Source: Crossiella sp. SN42
GTDB lineage: Bacteria > Actinomycetota > Actinomycetes > Mycobacteriales > Pseudonocardiaceae
DNA: 64,000 nt
Direction of reading: 5' to 3'
Assembly (NCBI RefSeq): GCF_023897065.1
Contig: NZ_JAMHIV010000039.1
Span: 37,667-101,666, forward strand
This document shows, piece by piece, positions 1-5,975 of the stretch. How positions within the stretch are numbered: the first letter of the stretch is position 1; each line of letters begins with the position of its first letter. Below the pieces are notes generated by a model. That model was not told the origin of the DNA and made no database searches. It saw nothing but the letters and a program-made list of their open reading frames with translations. Made by a program: the position numbers and the translations under genes.

Positions 1-121
1 GCGCGCCGCCCGGCTGCGGTGCGGAGGTCGCCGGTGGTGGCGCCCCGGTCGGAGATTTGGCCGTACAACCTGCTGTGAATGCCAGTCCCGCCGCCATCGC
101 GACCAGGAACCAACGCCGCAT
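1..121 (-). CDS. Putative secreted lipoprotein, N-terminal part only
   Basis: The frame runs off the left edge, so only about 40 N-terminal codons are visible. They read as a lipoprotein signal: a basic start (MRRW), a hydrophobic core (FLVAMAAGLAF) and a lipobox ending TAGC, with Cys19 as the expected lipidation site. A Ser/Pro/Ala-rich linker follows. An in-frame ATG 12 bases upstream (ending at 133) is an alternative start, but the shorter form gives the more typical signal peptide. The mature domain lies outside the window, so no function can be assigned. Confidence 0.6.
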   Translation of the reverse strand, partial: MRRWFLVAMAAGLAFTAGCTAKSPTGAPPPATSAPQPGGA

Positions 122-229
122 TCCGCACCCCATCCGAACGTGACCTAGCGCACTTTCGAGACTCAAGTACCGACATTCGGGGTCGACAACTAGCCCAAAG
201 GCACTAAAGTCAACCCGTAAAAGCAACAA

Positions 230-251
230 TGCGACAACGTTTGTTGACGCA
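230..251. promoter_or_regulatory. Imperfect 22-bp inverted repeat upstream of the small membrane-protein gene
   Basis: The arms TGCGACAAC and GTTGACGCA are complementary at 8 of 9 positions around a four-base centre. The site lies about 32 bases before the GTG at 283, between two divergent genes, where an operator would be expected. GTTGAC/GTCAAC-like motifs also occur nearby (183-189, 209-214) and upstream of the response regulator at 2259. No factor can be named from sequence alone. Confidence 0.3.
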
Positions 252-282
252 ACCACAGGGTGATTGAGGAAACGACGGTCCG

Positions 283-660
283 GTGAACGCAGCGCCACCC
301 CGCCCCAGCGGTCCTGACGAAGGTACCGCTCTGCTCGAGCCGAGCCCGGCACGTGACCGCGTGCGTGTCGAACTCCAGTGGCGCCCGGTCCGGCGGCTCC
401 GCCGCACCGCGACCGTGCCGTTCACGCACCCGCCCCGCCCGGCCGTGCGGCCCCGGCGGGCCCACGTGCCCCGCCCCGCGCCGGCCACCCGGTCCTGGCA
501 CCCGCGACGGCACGCGCTCGCGCTGGTCATGGTGCTGGTGGCCGCGCTCGCCGTGCTCGCGGCCAGCGCCGAGGCCTTCGACATGGCGATCGTGCTCGCG
601 GTCGGCTTCAGCATGCAGCTGCTCTGCCTGTGGACCTGCGCGAAGGACAGCTCCCGCTAG
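283..660 (+). CDS. Small hypothetical membrane protein
   Basis: This 125-residue protein of no recognised family starts at GTG after a GAGGA-like ribosome site. The first 75 residues are Pro/Arg-rich and probably cytoplasmic. Two hydrophobic segments follow at about residues 77-95 and 99-117, then a short tail (TCAKDSSR). It lies divergently from the lipoprotein fragment and ends two bases before the convergent esterase-fold gene. Other frames are also open here because of the high GC; this one is preferred for its membrane segments and ribosome site. Role unknown. Confidence 0.5.
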   Translation: MNAAPPRPSGPDEGTALLEPSPARDRVRVELQWRPVRRLRRTATVPFTHPPRPAVRPRRAHVPRPAPATRSWHPRRHALALVMVLVAALAVLAASAEAFDMAIVLAVGFSMQLLCLWTCAKDSSR

Positions 661-661
661 G

Positions 662-1282
662 TCAGGCCGGTAGCCGGGTGGCCACGTGCGCGGCGCGCAG
701 GGTGCGGGCCAGCTCGATCCGCCAGGGCAGTGCCGCGAAGGAGTCCGGCCCGAGCCGGTGCAGCGTGCTGGGCACCCCGGCCTTGGTGAGCCGCCGGGCA
801 TAGCGTTCCGCGGCGGCGCGACCGCTGTCCGCCTCACCCACCGCGATCAGCGCGGGCGGCAGTCCGGCCAGGTCCGCGCCCGGCTCCGGGGTCAGCGTCG
901 GCAGTTCCAGGACCTGCAGGCTGATCGCGGGCCCACCACGTTCCTTGATCAGCAACGGTAGGGCCGCGGCCAGGTCGGCACCCTCGCGCGCGCCGCCGAC
1001 GGCGAGCCGGGTGGCGTCCAGTTCGAGCAGGGCCGCGTTGTCCAGCAGCCACATCAGCGCCGAGTAGCAGTCCTCGAGGGCGACCGGGAACGGGTGCCCG
1101 AAGCCGAGGCGGTGCTCGACCGAGACGATCGCGCAGCCGGCCTCGGTGGCCAGGTCGGAGAGTTCGCCGTGGCTGTCATATCCGCTGGGCAGGTGCAGGT
1201 AACAGGGCAGCGGTCCCAGCCAGACCGGCCGGTGAACCACCACCTCGATCGCTCCGCCATCGACAGCGACCTGATACCGCAT
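662..1282 (-). CDS. HSL-type alpha/beta-hydrolase-fold protein lacking its catalytic residues
   Basis: The 206-residue protein follows the hormone-sensitive-lipase/acetyl-esterase pattern: residues 55-81 match the HRLxxxHPFPxALEDCYxAL block, 92-108 match the nucleophile elbow, and 141-170 match the LPPALI...AGVP block. The chemistry is missing. The oxyanion HGG(G) motif reads HLPSG (30-34), the nucleophile Ser of GDSAGG is Arg99 in GAREG, and the His of the C-terminal HGF motif is replaced around Asp180-Ser181. The fold is probably kept as a binding or regulatory protein (inference). ATG1282 is chosen for the GAGGTGGGGG ribosome site eight bases upstream; an upstream frame would place the 19-bp palindrome inside the coding region. 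Confidence 0.75.
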   Translation of the reverse strand: MRYQVAVDGGAIEVVVHRPVWLGPLPCYLHLPSGYDSHGELSDLATEAGCAIVSVEHRLGFGHPFPVALEDCYSALMWLLDNAALLELDATRLAVGGAREGADLAAALPLLIKERGGPAISLQVLELPTLTPEPGADLAGLPPALIAVGEADSGRAAAERYARRLTKAGVPSTLHRLGPDSFAALPWRIELARTLRAAHVATRLPA

Positions 1283-1297
1283 CGGTGCCCCCACCTC

Positions 1298-1316
1298 AAA
1301 CAGAACAGTTCTGTTT
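1298..1316. promoter_or_regulatory. Perfect 19-bp palindromic operator candidate
   Basis: AAACAGAACAGTTCTGTTT has two perfect 9-bp arms around one central base and lies 16 bases before the ATG of the esterase-fold gene. Size and symmetry suit a TetR- or MarR-type dimer, although no such regulator gene is adjacent. It probably controls the gene on the minus strand. Confidence 0.55.
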
Positions 1317-1467
1317 GCTTCAACGACACCAGTGTGCCCGAAGTTCCTGCCGGACGGGCAGCCCACCGGCGCGGCCAACTGGGTGAGTGTGGCGGCGGCT
1401 CACCCGCCAAACGCCAGTCAGCGCGACGCATCCGCGCCGCGCTGACTCCAAGGCTTGGTGATGCCGG

Positions 1468-2259
1468 TCAGGAACCGCCGACCGCCTGCTGGCGCAGCGG
1501 CATGACCGCGACGTTGTGCGGGCGGAAGGAGTAGACCTGGCCGCCGAAGCCGTCCGGTCCCGCCACCAGGAGCCCGGTGGCCAGCGCGGTGGCCACGGCC
1601 GCGGCGCGGTCGCTGACGTGCAGCTTGGCGAAGATCCGCTGGAGGTGGGTCTTGACCGTGGTCTCGGCGACGAACAGGCGCCTGCCGATCTCCGCGTTCG
1701 TGTGACCTTCGGCGACGAGTCGCAGCACGTCCAGTTCCCGCCCGGACAGCACGGAACGTATCTGGGCCCGGGGCAGCGGCGTGACTGTCAGCGGTGACAA
1801 CTGTGGAGACATCGACGTGACACCGCTGCGCGCCTGCCGGATCGCCGCGATGACCTCATCCCCCGTCGCGGACTTCAGCACGAAGCCCATGGCGCCGGCC
1901 TGAAGAGCGGCGCCGACCCGGGAACGCTGGTCGGAGAAGACCACGGCCACGATGGGCAGCCGGGTGCGCAGCACCGCCTTGACCACCTCGAGCCCGTCCA
2001 CCTCACCGAGGTCCAGATCGACGAGGACGACGTCGGGACGGCGGGCGGTCACCTCGTCCACGATGTGCTCCGCGTCCTGGAGCGCACCGGCGAACTCGAT
2101 GTCGGAGTGCTGGGCGAAACAGGCGCGCAGCCCGTCCGCGACGATCGGGTGCCGGTCGACGACCAGGACCTTGATTGCCTGCGCGCGCGGTTCTCCCTCA
2201 CGCGGAGACTGCCCGAAGCTCCCCGGTCGCACCGCGCCTGGACGCTGGCTCAGCGACAT
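1468..2259 (-). CDS. Orphan NarL/LuxR-family response regulator
   Basis: This 263-residue regulator has a receiver domain (about 28-140) and a GerE helix-turn-helix (171-229; LSGRELDVLRLVAEGHTNAEIG then VAETTVKTHL). Asp81 in VDLDLG is the likely phosphoacceptor, Ser109 the switch residue and Lys129 in FVLKS the conserved lysine. The usual acidic pair reads Asp35-Arg36, so one metal ligand is lost and phosphorylation may be weak or absent. A 27-residue N-terminal extension precedes the receiver; an internal start is possible. There is no adjacent histidine kinase. The upstream region carries a palindrome and spaced TGACAAC repeats that may be autoregulatory sites. Confidence 0.85.
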   Translation of the reverse strand: MSLSQRPGAVRPGSFGQSPREGEPRAQAIKVLVVDRHPIVADGLRACFAQHSDIEFAGALQDAEHIVDEVTARRPDVVLVDLDLGEVDGLEVVKAVLRTRLPIVAVVFSDQRSRVGAALQAGAMGFVLKSATGDEVIAAIRQARSGVTSMSPQLSPLTVTPLPRAQIRSVLSGRELDVLRLVAEGHTNAEIGRRLFVAETTVKTHLQRIFAKLHVSDRAAAVATALATGLLVAGPDGFGGQVYSFRPHNVAVMPLRQQAVGGS

Positions 2260-2282
2260 GACACACCCCTGCTCAGACGGCC

Positions 2283-2376
2283 CCAGTCATGACTGGCAAA
2301 TGCTGATCATCGAGTTGACAACTGATGACAACAGCATGGTACCGACCCCCTGACTGATGGTCAATTAACTAGTCAA
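2283..2376. promoter_or_regulatory. Repeat-rich regulatory region of the response regulator
   Basis: A perfect 14-bp palindrome, CCAGTCATGACTGG (2283-2296), sits 24 bases before the regulator start. TGACAAC is directly repeated at 2316-2322 and 2326-2332, one helical turn apart, and GTCAA recurs at 2360-2364 and 2372-2376. Such an arrangement suits cooperative binding of a dimeric regulator, possibly the neighbouring protein itself (inference). Confidence 0.4.
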
Positions 2377-2536
2377 CAACCCGCGACGACCAGACCCGTT
2401 CAGATCACCCATAGATGTCACAACCAACCTTCGTCGGAACCCCTGACCCCCGGCCAACCGCCACCCACAGTCACCAATCCCCCCGATCGAAGGATTGCCA
2501 ACCAGTTGACACACCCGCCAACCCAGCCCTGTCACG

Positions 2537-2566
2537 TTGACGCAGCACGAACGGGACTCTTACCCT
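2537..2566 (+). promoter_or_regulatory. Possible sigma-70-type promoter in the 2.26-2.75 kb gap
   Basis: TTGACG (2537-2542) and TACCCT (2561-2566) are separated by 18 bases. This could start a short transcript carrying the micro-ORF at 2627 and ending at the hairpin at 2708. Apart from these elements and the repeats next to the response regulator, I see nothing else in the 486-base gap. Confidence 0.3.
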
Positions 2567-2626
2567 CGCCTCATAACCACCGTGGGTGAACACCACGGCC
2601 GCTACGACACTCACCAGAGGCACAGC

Positions 2627-2659
2627 ATGCAGATCCGCGTCGACACCCGTTTGGGCTAG
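2627..2659 (+). CDS. Possible 10-residue micro-ORF
   Basis: ATG is preceded by AGAGG at an ideal six-base spacing and encodes MQIRVDTRLG. An in-frame GTG at 2582 would extend it to 25 residues with a His-rich beginning. With the possible promoter upstream and the hairpin downstream it could be a leader peptide, a tiny effector peptide, or part of a small RNA. So short a frame can occur by chance. Confidence 0.25.
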   Translation: MQIRVDTRLG

Positions 2660-2707
2660 ACATGACTGTGCGTGGAAAGTGCCGCACCGCCGCGCGCGCA
2701 AACGTCC

Positions 2708-2728
2708 GCACGGCGGCCCCAGCCGTGC
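2708..2728. terminator. Hairpin between convergent transcripts
   Basis: GCACGGC (2708-2714) and GCCGTGC (2722-2728) form a perfect 7-bp stem with a seven-base loop. The hairpin lies 18 bases past the stop of the XRE-TPR regulator (minus strand) and downstream of the micro-ORF (plus strand), so it could end both transcripts. No T-run follows, which is common in actinomycetes. Confidence 0.4.
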
Positions 2729-2745
2729 CGGTCACGTTGGAGACG

Positions 2746-4074
2746 TCAGGAGCGCCCGTGGTGGTTGCGCAAAGTCCGCACGGACAGCGCAGCCACTTCC
2801 TTGAGCAAAGCGGGCCGCACCTCCTCCGGATCCGCGGTGTCCAGGTGCTGGAGCAACTCGTCAAGAGCGGAAAGTCGCCTCTCCTCCAGTCCCATGTCAG
2901 TGCTGACCTTCACCACCGTCATGAGGGTCCTGATCCGGTCGCCGGTGCCCAGCACTCCGGAGTCGAGCGCGGCCTGAGCACTGTGCAGCGCGCCGGGCGG
3001 GTCGTTGGCACGCAGAGCCAGCTCCGCACGCAGGATGAGCACCTGGGCGTCGAGCTGGCCACCTGCGCTGCGCCGGGTCTCCGTCACCTGGTTCAGCAGC
3101 GCCTCGGCCTGCTCCGCCACCACGTCGTACTCCAGGAAGATGCCGACGTAGCCGACCCGCACGCGGCACCACAGCTCCGCGCCGATGGACTCCTCGTCCG
3201 GCTGCAAAGCCAGCTCGAAGTGCTTCGCGGAGGTGTCGAGATCCCCAGTGCGGGTGAGCGCGACGGCGAGCATCCAGTGGCTGACCACCAGAAGCTCATC
3301 GGCGAGTCGCTTGTCCTCCGCGCCGCAGACCTCAGCGAAGGCGGCGGTGATGTGGACGGCCTCCTGGGCGATGTCGACGGCCTCCGTCAGCCTGCCGGAC
3401 ACACCGAACACCGCGGCCAGGGTGGTTCGCGCCTTCACCCGGAGCAGAGCTGCCTGGTCAGCGGGGAAGTCATCGGTTCCGATCAGCGCGTCGGACTCGG
3501 CGACGGCCCGCTGCCCGAACTCCACCGCCTCGCGGTTACGGCCCAGCTCACGTGCGGCCAGAGTCTGCAGGGTCGAGGTCAGCGTCCTGGCGGAGGTCGG
3601 CAGGCCCCGGTACATCGGCTCGATCGTGGCAAGACGGTCAGCAACGTCCTGGGTGCGGCCGAGCCTACTGGCGCAGGACGCGGCAGCGTACTCGCACAAC
3701 CACCTCGCCTGCGGCTCGCGCACGTCGTGCCGGATGGTGTCAAGAACATCCAGCGCCTCGGAGATCCGACCCGCGAGCAGGTGGTCGAAGACTCGCGCGG
3801 CCCCGGCCAGGAACACGCCACCGCTCGGACGGCTGCCGTTGCCGAGCCCGGCGAAGGACTCCGCCGCGACACCAAGCCTGGCCGCGAGCTGTTCGACGAC
3901 CTTCGGGGTGGGCATGCGTTGACCGGACTCAAGCCGGGAGAGGTAGCTACTGGACAGGCCCTCACCAGCAAGATCACGCTGGGTCAGGCCGCGAGCCACG
4001 CGAAGCGCACGCAGCCTCTCACCGAACGTCGCCGCAAGCTCACGTTCGGTGCTGACACGCTCGGCAGAACTCAT
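2746..4074 (-). CDS. XRE-family transcription regulator with TPR-type sensor region
   Basis: The 442-residue protein begins with a lambda-repressor-type helix-turn-helix (about 17-72; GLTQRDLAGEGLSSSYLSRLE) followed by some 350 helical residues with tetratricopeptide character (for example EALDVLDTI, EAVEFGQRAVAESDAL, TSAKHFELAL). This architecture recalls RRNPP regulators of Firmicutes (Rgg, PlcR, PrgX), whose TPR region binds small exported peptides; whether this protein binds a peptide is inference. Its start is only 27 bases from the divergent start of a repeat peptide gene. No good ribosome site precedes ATG4074 (GGTAGTTATCTGTC), so the message may be leaderless. Confidence 0.85.
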   Translation of the reverse strand: MSSAERVSTERELAATFGERLRALRVARGLTQRDLAGEGLSSSYLSRLESGQRMPTPKVVEQLAARLGVAAESFAGLGNGSRPSGGVFLAGAARVFDHLLAGRISEALDVLDTIRHDVREPQARWLCEYAAASCASRLGRTQDVADRLATIEPMYRGLPTSARTLTSTLQTLAARELGRNREAVEFGQRAVAESDALIGTDDFPADQAALLRVKARTTLAAVFGVSGRLTEAVDIAQEAVHITAAFAEVCGAEDKRLADELLVVSHWMLAVALTRTGDLDTSAKHFELALQPDEESIGAELWCRVRVGYVGIFLEYDVVAEQAEALLNQVTETRRSAGGQLDAQVLILRAELALRANDPPGALHSAQAALDSGVLGTGDRIRTLMTVVKVSTDMGLEERRLSALDELLQHLDTADPEEVRPALLKEVAALSVRTLRNHHGRS

Positions 4075-4101
4075 GACAGATAACTACCCAAGGAGGCAGG
4101 C

Positions 4102-4383
4102 ATGTTCGTTGCCCTTCTGATGACACTTTACGCGGGAATTGTTCCACTCGCGGACAGCACGACTCAATCCACCGATATCTATTCGTCGCCTACGGGCTCC
4201 GGCCAGACCGTCGTCACCGCTGACTGGCAAGCGTCGACGACAGATCTGACGCACCCCTTCGGGCCGACACGGGGGATGTTGACCGACCTGACACACCCTG
4301 TCTCACCGGGTGCGACGGCCAACGATCTCACGCATCCCAACACCCCAGGTTGCGACCAGAAGGACGACCTGACGCATCCGTGA
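4102..4383 (+). CDS. Small exported-type protein with four DLTHP repeats
   Basis: This 93-residue protein matches no family I recognise. A perfect AAGGAGG (4090-4096) lies five bases before ATG. Residues 1-17 form a hydrophobic start without basic residues, ending PLA-DS like a weak signal peptide. A Ser/Thr-rich segment follows, then DLTHP at 48-52, 62-66, 75-79 and 89-93, the last unit being the C-terminus. The first three are followed by FGP, VSP and NTP. The DNA copies differ only at third codon positions, pointing to selection on the peptide. Its position back to back with an XRE-TPR regulator suggests a multi-copy signalling-peptide precursor (inference); a small adhesive or substrate-like repeat protein is possible. 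A strong terminator follows. Confidence 0.75.
   Translation: MFVALLMTLYAGIVPLADSTTQSTDIYSSPTGSGQTVVTADWQASTTDLTHPFGPTRGMLTDLTHPVSPGATANDLTHPNTPGCDQKDDLTHP
4243..4380 (+). repeat. Four in-frame copies encoding Asp-Leu-Thr-His-Pro
   Basis: Units are at 4243-4257, 4285-4299, 4324-4338 and 4366-4380, spaced 42, 39 and 42 bases. Codons vary only synonymously (GAT/GAC, CTG/CTC, ACG/ACA, CAC/CAT, CCC/CCT/CCG), and the sequence between units is not conserved apart from a Pro two residues after each of the first three. Confidence 0.9.
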
Positions 4384-4424
4384 CCAGGAGGGCGACGCAC
4401 GGGGTCTGGCTATCTGACATGTGC

Positions 4425-4463
4425 GAAACGGGTTGTCTCGGCGGCGGCGAGACAACCCGTTTC
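4425..4463 (+). terminator. Strong intrinsic-type hairpin after the DLTHP gene
   Basis: A perfect 16-bp stem (GAAACGGGTTGTCTCG with its complement at 4448-4463) encloses a seven-base loop. It begins 42 bases after the DLTHP stop and lacks a U-tract. It should separate the repeat-peptide transcript from the nitric oxide synthase gene; the remaining sequence to 4559 would hold that gene's promoter. Confidence 0.8.
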
Positions 4464-4559
4464 TCGTGTCCAGACCCACCTGACACCACTCTGCCGGGTC
4501 CTCAAGCCACTCCCCGCACCGGTCAAGTACCGCACCCTCCGTAACTAGATTCCTCGATA

Positions 4560-5921
4560 GTGTGCACCGCTAAACCGCAGCTCGTGGCCCGTCTGGCGGT
4601 CACCGGTGACATGTTTGCCGGGTTAAGTTTCCGCGCCGTGACTACCCTCAGCGAGCGACCGATGGCCCCCATGGCCTGCCCAGTCGCCCACGGGGCGATG
4701 CCCCTGGAGTCGGGGGTGCGGGCGGGTGGCGAGGGTGTCGACGTCGACGAGGCGGAGGACTTCCTCCGGCTCTTCCACGCCGAGAATCCCCAGGCCGGAC
4801 CGGTGGAGCCCCGACTCTCCGCGGTCCGGGCCGAGATCGCCCTTCGCGGCACCTACCTGCACACTCCCGACGAACTCGTCTTCGGCGCGCGGGTCGCCTG
4901 GCGCAACAGCGCCCGGTGCATCGGGCGCCTGTACTGGCGCAGCCTGGTCGTGCGCGACCTGCGGCAGGTCACCAACGCCGCGGACATCGCCGCCGAGTGC
5001 GTCGAGCACCTGCGCCTTGCCACCAACGCCGGCCGCGTCCGGCCCATGATGACCGTGTTCGCGCCGGACACCCCCGAGCAGCCCGGCCCGTGCATCTGGA
5101 ACGAGCAGCTGGTCCGCTACGCGGGCTATCGGGACGCCTTCGGCAACGTGGTCGGCGATCCGCGCTACGCCGGGTTCACCGAGGCGGTGACCGAGCTGGG
5201 CTGGCGGCCGCCGACGCAGCGCAGTCCGTTCGACCTGCTGCCGCTGGCGGTGGAGACCGCGCACGAGGGGGTGCGGCTGTTCCCGGTGCCCAGGGACGTG
5301 GTCATGGAGGTGCCGCTGGAGCATCCCGACCTGCCCTGGTTCACCGACCTGAGCCTGCGCTGGCACGCGGTCCCGGCGATCAGCAACATGCGGCTGTCCA
5401 TCGGCGGCGTCTCCTACCCGGCCGCCCCGTTCAACGGCTGGTACATGGGCACCGAGATCGGCGCGCGCAACCTCGCCGACGCCGACCGCTACGACATGCT
5501 GCCGGAGATCGGCGAGCGCCTCGGCCTGGACACCAGCTCGGAGGCCACGCTGTGGCGGGACCGGGCGCTGGTGGAGATCAACCGGGCGGTGCTGCACTCC
5601 TACGCCTCGGCCGGGGTCACCATCACCGACCACCACACCGAGTCCGAGCGCTTCCTCACCCACCTCAAGAAGGAGGAGAAGGCGGGGCGGACCTGCCCCG
5701 CGGACTGGAGCTGGATCGTCCCCCCGATGTCCGGCTCGCTGACCCCGGTTTTCCACCGCTACTACGAGACCGAGCACCTGCGCCCGGAGTTCGTGCTCGA
5801 CCCCGACGCGGCGCACCGGGGCCAGCACGGCGCCCCGCACCGCTTCCCGGCCGCGCCTGATGTGGCGGCCGCGGCCAGGCGTGGGTTGTTTGCCGCTTTC
5901 CGGCGACGGTTGAGCGGCTGA
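4560..5921 (+). CDS. nos: Bacterial nitric oxide synthase, oxygenase domain
   Basis: The protein matches the haem oxygenase domain of nitric oxide synthases, which oxidise L-arginine to citrulline and NO using a separate reductase in bacteria. Cys120 in WRNSARC is the haem thiolate ligand and Glu299 in GWYMGTEIG the arginine-binding residue; the NMRLSIGGVSYPAAPFNGWY block is typical. No reductase domain is attached. The family core (about 360 residues) begins near residue 64, so the first 60 residues are extra or the start is later (GTG4638, ATG4662). GTG4560 is possible as a leaderless start because TAGATT (4546-4551) lies at -10 distance. A SARP regulator follows 54 bases downstream. In plant-pathogenic streptomycetes a related enzyme feeds thaxtomin nitration; no such pathway is visible here. 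Confidence 0.93.
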   Translation: MCTAKPQLVARLAVTGDMFAGLSFRAVTTLSERPMAPMACPVAHGAMPLESGVRAGGEGVDVDEAEDFLRLFHAENPQAGPVEPRLSAVRAEIALRGTYLHTPDELVFGARVAWRNSARCIGRLYWRSLVVRDLRQVTNAADIAAECVEHLRLATNAGRVRPMMTVFAPDTPEQPGPCIWNEQLVRYAGYRDAFGNVVGDPRYAGFTEAVTELGWRPPTQRSPFDLLPLAVETAHEGVRLFPVPRDVVMEVPLEHPDLPWFTDLSLRWHAVPAISNMRLSIGGVSYPAAPFNGWYMGTEIGARNLADADRYDMLPEIGERLGLDTSSEATLWRDRALVEINRAVLHSYASAGVTITDHHTESERFLTHLKKEEKAGRTCPADWSWIVPPMSGSLTPVFHRYYETEHLRPEFVLDPDAAHRGQHGAPHRFPAAPDVAAAARRGLFAAFRRRLSG

Positions 5922-5975
5922 CCAGCTAGTCTGCCTCCGGGGTGTGGTCCGAAAGGACTACAGAGGGGGGCAACA

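Noticed and set aside
4179..4400. Minus-strand frame with repeated GCVRS opposite the DLTHP gene
   Set aside because: It is the complement of the DLTHP units. The silent variation falls at third positions of the plus frame, which also has the ribosome site.
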